From: Galaxea fascicularis
Lineage: Eukaryota > Cnidaria > Anthozoa > Scleractinia > Euphylliidae
Assembly: GCA_948470475.1 (NCBI GenBank)
Contig: OX419347.1
Span: forward strand, 4,467,572-4,531,571
DNA length: 64,000 nucleotides
Direction of reading: 5' to 3'
A program made the translations under genes and the position numbers. How positions within the stretch are numbered: position 1 is the stretch's first letter; each line of letters starts with the position of its first letter. The notes under the pieces were generated by a model that saw only the letters and a program-made list of their open reading frames with translations, was not told the origin of the DNA and searched no databases. Shown here in pieces: positions 46,601 through 58,300 of this stretch.

Positions 46601-49068
46601 CCTCATAAGACCACAATCCATTTGTCTCAGTCAGCATAATAAAGTATCTTTCAATACCATGGGGAGAAATTAGGTTTGACCTCCACCACTACACTGTATC
46701 TCGTGTACAAGAGAAAAGACTTTCAAGGGGTGAATGCAGGTTCATGTCTCAAAACAACGAATGTTAATTGAGCCTAGGAAGGAGTCAGACCTTGGGTTAC
46801 TAAAAAAGGATTGCCTACGCCTCCACTCATTGAATACTATCAACAGAAAAAATGGAGCAATGTCCTACCTGTATGAATAGTTTCCTTGCGCTAAAACAAT
46901 CGTCTTGTAAACCATTTGGTGATTAGTTTGGCTTGCTGTCGAAAGGTTTTCTTTGGATCTATCGTTGTGGAGACCTGTTCTGTTGTTATTTATGGGGTGT
47001 GATTTACAGCTCAACATAGTATTTAACATCCAGTAGGTGTAAAAAGGATAGGAATTATTTTGCCACTCTGATATCAATATTTTACCACCTTTAGCAACTT
47101 GAAAAGGAATGGCACGTGTACAGTGCTTTTAATACTGTAATCATGGGTGATGAGAACCAATCAGATTCAAAACAAACAAAATGGTGATTGTTTCTTAATT
47201 TTGATGGGGTCAAAAAAGACTAAGAATACAGAGAAAAGTTTAGATTGGAGGTAAGCGAAGCAATATTAATTATTAATAGGAAAACTGTCAGTGTTTATAT
47301 AAGGCTTGAAGTCTGCTATTTCACAAATTTTCACTACAAATTATGCATTCATCACTCAAAGAACACACTCTGAAATAAATAATCAGAAATCAGGATTGTA
47401 ATGGTCAACTACAAATTCTATTCCTGGTTCACAAATACATGACTTAGCATCACTGTAATTCAAAATATGAGTTTGCATTAGTACTACCTGTACAAACATT
47501 ACTAATCCTCTTCATCCCACAGAAGGCACAGGGCATCCTGGCTTCCTTGATCAACTGTTCTTGTGTGTAGAAGGGGAAGATTGCTTTAACCTGAAAATCA
47601 ATTCAACAGCAGCATTACTCTCAATATACAGATTAATCACTCATTCTAATATTGTTACTGGTTATCACCATTTATTTTGATTGGCAATCAATGACTGATT
47701 TTCACTGACTTTTGTACCTATGGGAGACATGGTCAACTGAAAAGGGTACCCTAACTAGGAAAGAAAATTTAGGTTTAGATTGAGAACAAAGGTCTAAGGT
47801 AAAACATAAATTCAAGTATCATTTTTTAAAATAAATAAAATGCCTTTGTCTTCAGACAATATTTGGGAGAAATCTACCAAGGTTTTGTGAGTCTTAACTC
47901 CCAATCCTGCAATTCAACAAACCTTGGAGACCTTGGGTCCTCTGAAGGCAGGATAATAACAATTTTTATAAGGACTTATAGACCTCTTTCATAATGGCAG
48001 CCAAATAAAATATTCTTTTGTTTTAATGCTGATAAGCCTTTCTAACCTTGCTGCTATGTGCAAAATACAAAAGAATGTTTGCGCTAAAATGAGGCCAGTA
48101 AGTCTAATTAACATAGATACAAAAGAATAATATTATCAGCGGCCATTATGAAAGTGGTCTATAAGAAGATTTGAATGAACATTAATTTTTCCCTTGTAGA
48201 TGAGGGAAATGAGGTAGCTTTTGTTTCCAAGTGTCTTGCACTGGGGGAAAATCAGGGGACTTTGTCCAGAGAAACAAATCATTTTAAGTTCTTTTAAATG
48301 AAGTGTAAAACTCCACTGTGCTCAAGAATGTAGGTACTTCTGTCTCCTTGTGGCAGAAATGGCAGCCTCATCAGGTATTGTTATGTAAATCCATTTCCAT
48401 GTTGTTGTTAACTACACTTCAATCTTCTTTAGACATTACAATTGGAGGCAACTGAATAACAGTAGACTTTTGTTTTCCCTTTGGAGATGAAAATAACAAC
48501 ACCACAGTGATGCAAACTTCACTCTTTTTAGTCTGCTGCTCTTCCAGGAAGGGCAAATTCTTAACTTTTATTGTTCTTTATCCCCATCTAGGAGGGGGAA
48601 ATTAATGACTTCAGTTGGGCCCCATACAAAGTCCCCTCCCTTGCCTGGGGTCCCCCTTAGGGGATGGCCAATGATGATAGATGCATTGATTAGACATGCA
48701 GTTTGTGACTCAAAACTCTACTCGCTTTTGAAACAGGGTTAATATGACAGTGATGTATGCGTAATTAATGTAACTATGGGGCTGTGAGGAAATCTTTCCC
48801 AAGTCTGCAATACACTTGATAGGCAAAACAAATTACTTAGTTTTACCTCAGTAATTGATCAAATCAATCATCCAATCCCAAATCGTGTGATTGTATTAAA
48901 ATAAATTAAAATTATAGTTATCAATTACCCTGGCAATTTATTGTACGCTCCGTACAGCTAAACTACAGAATACAGGGCCACTTATTTACATACCATTGAA
49001 TTAATAGTGTCCATTACTTTGACTGATTGATCGATTTGTATCGTCCCTCCTTGAGTTTCCTTTTCCAC
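40689..49068 (-). CDS. Unrecognised multi-exon gene, about 290 aa product
   Basis: Exons 48994-49068 (5' extent uncertain), 47488-47590, 46869-47097, 44934-45107, 42455-42619 and 40689-40869, stop TGA. All internal junctions have GT donors and AG acceptors, and phases 0, 1, 2, 2, 2 match exactly. The first possible Met is at 49014. The product begins MDTINSMVKAIFPFYTQEQ, has a CxxC (PCAFCG), a segment with EWQNNSYPFYTYWM, then GVMLLESMLQTWVMC, PTHLVPIGAPFYYGMTTV and FPDGVPLILTVNVEFPAA. It ends with YDLTFYVRQHYTCKIRFYGK followed by WVHYDGL. That last part loosely resembles the His-Tyr...Trp...Tyr-Asp half of ubiquitin-protease-like folds, but a matching Cys box is not seen, so I do not assign a function. 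Introns carry MITEs at 41021, 45295 and 47981. The unspliced reading frames give no hint of this gene. Confidence 0.72.
41021..42391. mobile_element. 1.37-kb element with long terminal inverted repeats
   Basis: Ends GTGTAGTTCCAGAAAATATC at the left and the exact complement at the right (42372-42391). The match continues into a C-rich tract and GAAGGGAT. It is intronic in the minus-strand gene, starting 64 bp past the donor of the 42455-42619 exon. The centre has no long frame; it is AT-rich with a short plus-strand frame at 41288-41479. The target duplication is unclear. Confidence 0.75.
42620..44933. other. Intron of the unrecognised minus-strand gene
   Basis: It is bounded by the donor at 44933 and the acceptor at 42620. 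Inside are short AAT triplet runs near 42860 and an inverted GCGGAGCTCC/GGGCCGCAAAGCGGAGCCCC block near 42713-42752 that resembles a MITE end. Plus-strand frames near 43184-43917 have membrane-like composition but no family resemblance. A TA run lies near 44768. Confidence 0.5.
45295..46604. mobile_element. 1.3-kb element with 6-bp target duplication
   Basis: Ends GAGGGTCTCAATGGGGTA and TACCCAATTGAGACCCTC, flanked exactly by ATAAGA (45289-45294 and 46605-46610). Subterminal short repeats TAGTCAGTAAAC occur at the left and CGCTAAACAGTTTAC-like sequence at the right. A 459-bp MITE is nested inside. Intronic; no transposase frame is visible. Confidence 0.82.
45435..45893. mobile_element. Nested hAT-like MITE with 8-bp direct repeat
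   Basis: It begins CAGGGACACCCGACGAG and ends with the near complement CTTGTTGGGTGCCCC. The sequence TGTGATTT is present exactly on both sides (45427-45434 and 45894-45901), the size expected for hAT elements, although the two ends are then offset by two bases. Confidence 0.72.
47981..48159. mobile_element. MITE with TA-type target, 179 bp
   Basis: Ends GACCTCTTTCATAATGGC and GGCCATTATGAAAGTGGTC, with TATA on both sides. The arms continue with AAAATATTCTTTTGTTTT and a partial complement. Intronic in the minus-strand gene. Confidence 0.75.
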
Positions 49069-49168
49069 CTACCACTAACATTAACATTAAGCCATACAGG
49101 GCACCTCTTACAACCTATGAAGTATAAACGACCGTAAGTAAAGCTTAGAGACAGATCTTACAGTTTCA

Positions 49169-49480
49169 CCTTATGTCACAGTCCGCCGTCGCCATCTTTG
49201 ACTGTGGAAATACCTGAGAACAAAGACATAACAAGAGATTTAAGTTCTACTGTTGAGCAACAGCATTCAAAGATACCTCCAAGAGAAATAAAACTGCGAA
49301 ATGACGCCTTAATGTGTGTACGGACCTGTTTCTTCTTCCATAATTTGACTGCTCCTGCAGATGCAACATGGCCACCGAAGCTTGCAAGGATTGTCGGGAG
49401 GTTACACGCATTGCGCGCGCGTTATCTACGCGAGCCACGCATGCCCCGCGGAGAGCCTGCGCGCCGACTGTTGTTTCTTT
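49169..49480 (-). promoter_or_regulatory. Candidate 5' end and CpG-rich promoter of the minus-strand gene
   Basis: A minus-strand ATG at 49195 (context AAAGATGGCG) opens eight codons and then meets a good donor ATAAG|GTGAAA at 49169. It does not join the next exon in frame, so an extra exon, another start or an untranslated role is needed. Just upstream, 49408-49472 is unusually rich in CpG and GC for this window (GCGCGCGC, CCGCGGAG, GCGCGCCG), consistent with a promoter. No TATA motif is clear. Confidence 0.35.
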
Positions 49481-49590
49481 CTCTAATATATTTAAGACCG
49501 TTTGTCGTCCAAGATTTGAAATCAGTATACATATGTGCATTGTAAAACCAGAGAACGTGTATCGCTGCAAATGTGTTAAGCAGACCCTCA

Positions 49591-49672
49591 GATATTTGGG
49601 GCATAAAAAAAAAAAAAGATTTTCTTACCCAGTATTTCGCTCGTCTGAATCGCCCCAAATATCTGATGGCCT
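49591..49672. repeat. Short hairpin-forming inverted repeat
   Basis: TCAGATATTTGGGGC at the left and its exact complement GCCCCAAATATCTGA at the right, 15-bp arms around a spacer of about 52 bp containing a 13-base A run. Confidence 0.6.
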
Positions 49673-49959
49673 AGAACAGGCTATGTGATTATTTATTTGA
49701 AAAAGATGTTTTCTCTGAGTCGGCTGTCAAAAGATTTGAATCAACTATTAATTCACGCTTCTTTGGGCGCCAACTCGTACTATTTGAAAGCCAACTCATA
49801 TTTTTTGGATCCCAAATCTTACCTCTTTGGATGCCAGCTCGTCATTTTTTATCCCCAACTTTAGTTTTACTTTATAGAATTCTTAATAAGTTTGTAACGT
49901 TTTGGATGCCAAATTCACCCCCTTTTCAACTTGTTACCAATTTATATTGTTTTAATATT

Positions 49960-50320
49960 CATGCCTTATAACTCGGTGGAACTGGGGATTTTTGCCGGCA
50001 ACAGTCACGTGCGTTAGAAAGAGCTCTACCTTGACAGCGAGCGACATAGCAAGAGCACTTATAGAAACAGAGAAAATTGCCTATGAATATTGAAACAAAG
50101 GAAACTTGCTAATCAGCCAAAGCCAAAATATCAAGTAGTCCCTTTTTTCCCCTTTTTAGCTCATTAAATTTCTTTTCTATAATATCCAAGTCTTAAAACT
50201 CGATGGAAATGGGGATTTTTGCCGGCAATCCAATGTTCACGTGCGTTAGAAAGAGGGGGATGAGCTCTATCTTGTGCGCAAGTGAGAGGGAAAGAGCTTG
50301 TATAGTATTGAAACATTATA
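49960..50320. repeat. Direct duplication between the two minus-strand genes
   Basis: A block of about 125 bp containing GGGGATTTTTGCCGGCAA and TCACGTGCGTTAGAAAGAG is present at about 49962-50097 and again at about 50189-50316. The copies have diverged by small insertions. Confidence 0.7.
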
Positions 50321-50933
50321 GAGTCGAATTTTTTGTGGTGATGTTGGGTTCAATCTCTTTATTTACAGTTCTAGTTTAATTCTTCGGAACATTCGCATTC
50401 GCATTCGCTTAAGTGTTTCAAATCAAAGACAATAGAACACACATAAAGTTTACCATATGTTGGAGACAAATACAGGAAAGAGCTCTGTGCGTTTTTATTA
50501 ACCAAAAATCAATCAGTGCTACCTTATGTTTCACATACAAATCGTGTAATATACGTTACTTGTTAAAAGACGCTGACTAATAGCATCGCTAGTCAAGAAA
50601 GCAATAACGACTCAATAAAGTTTAATTTTGCTTTTTTTGTTTACCACCTTATTTTTTAGGCGTAGTACTGAGATAATAGGTCTCTAAAGAAAGCAAAAGA
50701 AAGTGTTTGGGGCTTCTCAGTGATCTTCGTTAGGGTCAAGTATTGGTGTGAAAATGATCTAGACCCTGTCAAGACAAAACCTCTAAAATGTCACGAATCA
50801 AATACTCAAAGTGCATGAAATTAGATTGCTGAATTTTTTGGCCACTGAATAATCTTGTTTTACCTTACAGGTAACAAGACCTAATAAGTCTAAAAAAGTG
50901 AAGAAAGTTCTTTCATCTTCCTTGACGAGTTGT

Positions 50934-52322
50934 TTAGGTTGAGCCCAGTGTTCTGATTTCTCTGTAACCTGTTTCTTCTCTTCCTCTCACCGGATCCATT
51001 GCCTTGATCAGTGCAGATTGCTCTTTTAACAGATCGTATATTCCATTGATTCTGAAACGTATCAAACCAAAGCAAAAACGAACGGATTAGAACGTAGAAT
51101 CAGAATACTTCCCCAAAAAGCTAGAGATTCCTCTAATACTGAGAGGGACGGGTCAGCGTTTACAACCTGAAACAATTTCATAAGGGAGCAAATTCCAGAC
51201 TCTTATAGCTCTAGGGAGCCTCCGGCTCATAGTAGGTCAATAGCCTCATACTAAAGTTAATTTCCAACAAATACACTTAACCAATACGTAGGGGGCGTGG
51301 CTGTGTTGTTGCTTAAAAAAGTGCAACTTTAAATGGGGGACGGACATTTTATTTTGATCCTAATAGATTAATTTATTGTACCAGCATTTCAATAACTTAT
51401 AGAGTTATTATGGTACCAACATTTCAATGATTTATAGAGTTATTATTGGGGCCCCTCATTAGGAGGGGGTAAGGGGCTCTTAGGAGGCTCCTTCTCCTAC
51501 CCTGAATTTAATTAAAAGGAAGGCTCCAAGTGATGGGCTCTTGCACACGAACAAGTTTTCAGAAGTCGAATTCGTATGCAATCTCGCCAAGATGGCATAC
51601 GAATACGACGTTTGAAAACTTGTGTACTCGCAGTCAAATCTCGCACGCGTGGACCCCACGATCAGCATCAATTTCAACCATCCTTTGACCTGGCTATGTG
51701 ATAAAACTTAAAACTAGCCAAAGGGCTACGCTAAACAGGAAAAAAGGCAGTAAATGCTTCTCCGTAGTCGAGTTGTCTCTACCCTGGTGCTTCATTTCAA
51801 CTCCTCATTCTCTTAGCTTACCTGTTTTCTTGCTCTTTCATTCTTTCCATCATTGGATGAAACGCAGGGGGGAGACCAGGGTAGATTTCCTCCTCATCCT
51901 TGTCCTCTCCGGGACGGCTGAATCCTAAAAACTTCTCGTACATCTGAAAGATTGAGTTGACGACATTACGGAAGGACCATTAGATTTTGATGTTGGGGGG
52001 CTGGGGGGCGGTGGGGAAAAAATCATGCAAGGAAAAAGAACAGGAAAAAAATCGTGCATGTAAAGGAGAAGGCAATGGAAAACGTCATTAACCTGCAAAC
52101 AAGCAGTAGGCGAGAAGAACAGTCATGAAAGCTGAAAATCTACAATCAGCCCCCCCAACCCCCCACTACCACTTAATGGCCCCTCCCTTGAGGCCAAGTG
52201 TCCCAGGGCGGCCTCCTTCTAACCTTGGATGTCTGGTTTGGAAATTCAACATGCTTGGAGATGTGGGCGCGTTTACGGAGCCATTCAGGACTGGTTTCCT
52301 CCATATCGAGTACCAACTCCAC
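50934..52322 (-). CDS. TRPA1: TRPA1-like channel: C-terminal tail exons
   Basis: Three exons: 52224-52322, 51822-51943 and 50934-51051, the last ending in TAA at 50934-50936. They encode VELVLDMEETSPEWLRKRA, a basic segment HISKHVEFPNQTSK, an acidic loop (PGEDKDEEEIYPG) and a helical, coiled-coil-like end, RMKEQENRINGIYDLLKEQS, as in the TRPA1 C-terminal coiled coil that holds the tetramer together. The final residues EIRTLGST are not conserved in any family I know. A different frame is open across the last exon and is not used. AATAAA-type poly(A) signals in the transcript direction lie near 50496 and 50360. Confidence 0.9.
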
Positions 52323-55300
52323 CTGGAAAGCAAAATAGGTTTTTGAAATTATTTTCCAAGATGACAGTGATGGCAGTGTTGGCAGGAGGGGGAGGGGGGA
52401 GGAGGGTGTGGTTGAGTTTTCACAATGCACATTTTCTTCTCCCGAAATTTTCTTATACTCTGCTGGTATAATTGTATGCACGGAGATCCCTCAAGGGAGA
52501 ATAGAGATAAGAAAGTTTATTTAATTTTCTGCCTAAGTTTCCGCATTCTATAGGGATCTTACAATCCGCCGCACATCTTACTTACCTGCATTAAGTAGCG
52601 ATCTAACACAGCGTTTTCTTGAATCTTGTCAATGTCTCCAACAGCAAGACCAACCTAAGGAAAAGTGGCATCGATGCTAGTATTTGGGAAACTGCCCAAC
52701 TACTCCTCCCCTAACCCAACAATTTATGATAAGGGAATAAGTTAGAATTAATGTTGGGTTAGGGGAGGGGAGGGTGCGCAGTTGCCCAGATAGTAGGATT
52801 GATCCGAAAACGGTAAGGTAGTTTGTCAACGTATGTGGGGAAACAAGGCACCATTGCGTTGATTACTGTTAGTTATTGAAGAAAGTATGTTGCTCGTATT
52901 CTACTGAAAATCGCACCTGTTGGTCCTTCTGGCCCCGGTTGTTCAAACGCTGGATAGCGCTATCCACCGGATAAATCACTATCCAGCGGATAAGTATTGG
53001 GAAAGCTAATTGCACTATCCACTGGATAGATATTTATCCGGTGGATAGCGCTATCCAGCCTTTGAACAACCGGGGGCTGGTGCATAAGAGTCTAAGAAAC
53101 CACTGTATTTTAAAAAGGCAACATCGTCAGCGGATAGGAGTAGATACAAGTGGCTTAGGAATACAAGTGACATGGACGTTTCTATAGGCCAAATTAGGGA
53201 CCAGTCATTATTTAAACTGATGGAAGGACTCGGGAAGCCATCTCTTTATCCTCCCCTTTGTGAAGAATATTTTTTTGCTGAACCTTCCCCCTTATCCACT
53301 CCCTTAATTAACTATTCAAAATTGGTGCATAACTTCATGTGACCCCCTTTTTCCCTGCATAAAATTCAGTGAGTTCCCCCTATTTGCACCAGCGCCCCCT
53401 CCCCCCCTCTGAAAATGACCGGTCCCTTATTAAATAAAAAGTCATACCAACCAGCATGTTCATTATGATGATAGGCATTCCCAGCACAAACAAGAAAAAG
53501 AGAACGTTAGTCAGCGTAGGGTATTCCAGTTCATCCCACGGCATAAACCGGCCGGCGTAGTTGAGTTCACCGAGCGTCATCACAAACACTGTCATCATAG
53601 AGTAGGGGAAGGTAGCGTAACTGTGCTGAAAAAATCAATAACAGTAGTATTGACGACGACATTAATAGGTTGTTAGCAGTTAAGGTTAAAACGCCCACAA
53701 ACCAAAATTTTATTATCAGGAGCTGACATCAACTCGGACGTTAGTATGAGGCAACTTAGGAAAGCTTTAACTCTCATCCCACCCCTTCCCCCATTGCTTC
53801 CCTTCCTCTGTGCTATGATATGCTATTGGTCTGATCTAAAAGTTGTACCCAGCTTTTTAAGCCCTTTTCCTTGGCATGAGAAATCACTGATACGGGATCA
53901 ATGCCAGTATCTGGGTAACTCCGCCCTTACCCCTCCCCTAACGCAAATTAACTCCAACTTATTATAACTTGTTGGGTTAGGGGAGGGGTGGGTGCGTAGT
54001 TGCCCAGCTATTTCCATTAATCCCTGATACGCTTATGTGCTGTACTTTTCTACAATGTTGCTTTAAGGGTTGGTGGCCGAATTATACTCAAACTCTGTAG
54101 AAACAGGGGAAACATTTTTCCATTTAGAAATACAAGTTGCATAGAAGAAGGATCTTGCATCTGTCTTTTGAAATAACTGTAACATTTAGCCGGCAATAAA
54201 CAACACTAAGGCTAAATGAGGAAAACTGACATGAAAGACAATTCATGGCATGGAACAAGACAGCTTTGTTAAGAATTAGAGAGAACTCACGAACTAGGAA
54301 AACAAAACTTACATCTTTTTCGTCCAGGAGCAGATAAAACGTGCTGCCGAATCCCACGACGAAAAGGAAAAACAATAACAGAACCTTGAATGAGACAAGG
54401 AAACACATTTGAGTCTGTTTAAGTGTTTCTGGTTTCTGTGAAATCGCCTGTAAAAGCTAAGAAATAACGGAACCTAGTCACAAACCTTTAACAGCGTGAC
54501 AAACATTGTTGACAGCATAATGACATATTGGCCATAAGATGACAGCCTACAAGTCAAACAAGAGAACATTTGTAAGGTTTTATTTAAGTTCTGCATTTCA
54601 GTTTGGGTAGAACATGGGTACAGTCGTATAATCTAGGACTGTGTTCTCTCAGGCCATCCTTCCTCGCTTGGACCGTATGTATGAGCTCTTTATCAGACTG
54701 TGTACAGAAATTTCAATGATACTGGAACCAAAAGGGTAATCCCTGCACAATTGTTGTATAGAGAGCTTTCAAATGGCAAGCGAAGCACAGGATACCCACT
54801 CTTCAAATGTTAAGACTCTTGCATAAGAGAGCAAAGTCGAACATCTAGCAATGAATACAAGTGTATGGCAACTATAGTACAAAAAATAACGTGATAAACG
54901 AAACCAAGAGCAATAATAGCCTATTTTGGCTCTGGTACAAACATAATGCCGAGAAATGCAAGCAAGCGAAGAAAAGACAAAACACAGCTATGAATGGTCG
55001 GCAGCTCATGAACTCCAATTATATGTATCGTGTTTACGCCTTGTCAATTAGCGCAAACCACTAAAGAACTGGACTATACAACCAAGAGAAACGATATAAA
55101 CAATTAATAGCTGTCACTTTTTTCAATGCTACAAACTGATTTTTATTTCTATGATGTGTACCTGGTACTTTAATCGGCCCCCGTTCCCTTAAGAAACCAG
55201 GGGACTTGTGCCTTACGCCCCTCAGTCCTACTGGACAGGACCCAAATCTATCACCGTCTTTTCCATCTGTCATAACGTATTTTGTAATTTAAATCGATTA

Positions 55301-58300
55301 GTCATCAGCTCATAGAGAAAATTCCAGTTAGAGTTGGTGAACGCGTTGAGTTTTGAAAGGTTAAAAATGCTGGCTTGTAAAGAGAAACGTCCGGGTGGAT
55401 CAGTTTCACCTCCAGTGACGCCATTATTAAGGCAAAATTAAGCTGAAATAGCCTTCAATTAAGGCAAAAAGAAACTTAACAACTTAGATTTGTCAGAGCC
55501 AAAACTAATAATAGTAATGTTGACGTGGCTGCACGACTCCCTCGTTTGACTCTCCTATTTATTTCATAGGTTCTTTGTAGAAAAGTACTTACCTCCTGAG
55601 AAACAAGATGAGGTTCATCCATCCAAAGAAGAGGGCAATGGCTCCAGCTTCTTGTTTAAATCCCAGCTTACAGTCACAACTTGGGAGAATGTAAAACAAG
55701 GCAAAGATGTAGCCAGACCACTCCAGGTAGTTGGACAGCTCAAACAAATATTTCACTTTCTGCAATAAAACGATAACTTAACACTAAAAATCGAGTCTTC
55801 ATAAACATAAAAAAGTTAAAAATAAAGGTTCCCGGTACCATGCTGTTGTCAGTAAGGGTGCCTATTACATTAATGTCAACCTCTTTTGTATTAACAGAGT
55901 TTCTCTATCTTGTTCTATTGATTTTTGCGAGTATCTGAAATTCAGCTGTCTTGGCATTGTGTGTCCTTTGTTCGCGTAAATTCGCGAAGTACACCGAATC
56001 CAACATTGCGATGGTTCGCTGCACTTTCGATGCCAGGCTTTCGATTTTGAGGAGAAATCAGAAGATGGTGACGTCTGGGTCTTGAATGATCACACACAAC
56101 CTGAGAGTAGACTTACCTTGACTCTCACTTGAAGAAGTTCTTTAATCAAATGAACAAAAGTAATTATTACAACCCAGATCTGAAGACCCTGGGAAACCTG
56201 CAATTAAAGGGAAAAAGTCTGATAGGAAACTTCATTGCAGTTTTCTCTTAACAATTTAGTCGGTGTTGAGAGGGACTCGCACATATCACAAGAAAATTGC
56301 TAGCTAAGCTTTTAACGGAAACATCTTGGCACCCAACAGCGTAGCTGGGACTCCAGTCTATCTCAGGATACCCACCATGAATTGACTATTACAACTCTAT
56401 TACAGGACACCTAACAGGAGGAGCAAGGAGTGTTGATAATGGATGGGAAGCTCTTATATCACAGGATGGATTACTACTCTTTCCTGAATGAGATGCTTGT
56501 TCAGCTCAGGATACCCAACGAGAGAGATAATTAGTATCAATTGAATGCTAGGTCTTCGTACGGCTGGTTTCTGTTGCTAAGTTTATCTTAAGGTTTACTT
56601 GTATGAATAAGTTGGACAGATATAGAATTTAAGCCCTTGAATAAGGAAAGCATGCCATTGGACAACAGCTCAAACAATCACTACCAACAGTTCAATTTGA
56701 ATGGCGAAGAGAGGAAAACATCGAATCTGATTTTGCAAACATGAAAAACAAACAACTATTTTTCCTCTTGCTGTTGTTGGCCTTTCTGTCAGGCCTTTCT
56801 CTCAACTCGGAAAATTTTCTTGAAAATACTGATCTTTTGCGTTATATAAATGAAATCAAAGTTGCTTACCCTACTGGATCTTTTGCAAGGGGCATCCAAG
56901 TCAATATACTTCTGTAAATTAAGAAAAAAGTAAAGATAGCAATCACTGTCATTTCCTACACCAATGCTTAATAAATTCTGTCTTTAAAAAGAGTACTTGA
57001 AGTTAGTACCTTTCTTGGCCAAGATTCATTAATGCCACACAAGCTCCTCTCATTGGCCCGCGAGAAGGTGGCAACTGAAGTCAGCGGTATCACAAAGAGA
57101 AGATATAAGAGGAGGTTGAATGCTAATGTTTTCAAACCAAACGTCTTCCTGAGAGAGTAAAAGGTACGGGGAACAATATTATAATATTTTAAGCATTGTG
57201 TATGCGAGCTACGAGACCCTTACGTAACAATTATTTCAGAAGCGCGCTTTGGATATGAGATGGTAGTTGGCCAACGAGAGGCGTAGCATGGTATAATGGC
57301 TCATATGCCATTGTCGCTAAGCCAATCAAAACTCAAGAATTGCATTACCCAGTTATCTAGTTTTTAATGACTGACGTTATCGTATGGTTTACACAGCAAA
57401 GAGAGCATGTAGCAGGGCAGACTCCAGCGTCTTGGCCGTACAGTGGAAAGTTGCTTTGTCGAACTCGCAAGGAAGTTGACGACATGTTGCAGATAGCCGG
57501 CATTTCTAGAAATCTAGTGGTAAATGACTACGAAAGATCACTCATGGGATATGATCCTTTGTTCTAAACAATTAAAACGCTAGGGTGGAGATGCTGAAGT
57601 TTACCTTATTCCTGGCACGACTAAAAGAAAAAAAAATGTGGTGAAGGAATTCCAAAACACGGAATCACCAACCAGTTTGACCCGAAACCAAACACTTTAT
57701 GTTCTTGATCACGTATTCACGCCCATTTCAATAGATATTGATGACAAATTTAATCCAAGTGAGAGATGGTTCCATGAACAACTGTATACAGCGTCGCTGG
57801 AATGAGAGTCGGATATGATAGCGTCACGATATGAATGGCACCACTTAAGAAGCGAACGTCCAGGGAGAAAGGACGGCATTTGAAGTCAAGCTTGTTCCAA
57901 TAACGTGAAATACAAAAATATGTTTTCTCCTTTTGAGCTCTTAACCGGGTTAAGAATCTGTAGTTACTTTTTTTTGTCCCAAGCAAGTTTAGAGGCCAGC
58001 CAATACCAATCTCTCCAATTTATCAAGGAAGGGCGACACATGGTTCGATAAGATACATTCAATACGCTCACCATTTCGTGTTCATGATGATGAAACTCAC
58101 AGGGTGGGTTAGGCAGTTGATTCGGCGGTGCTCCAGCATCGTCTGGAACAAAGATTACACAATTGATCAGTGGACCTATTAACATCCACTTACACCTTAC
58201 ATTCAGTCAGTCAGTCAGTCTGACTGTCTGTCTGTCTTTCTTTCTGTCTGTCTGTCAATCAGTCAGTTAGTCAGTCTGTCGATCAGTCGGTCGGTTGGTC

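Noticed and set aside
49247..49570. 107-codon frame over the CpG-rich patch
   Set aside because: Frames are open on both strands simply because the patch is GC-rich; no family resemblance.
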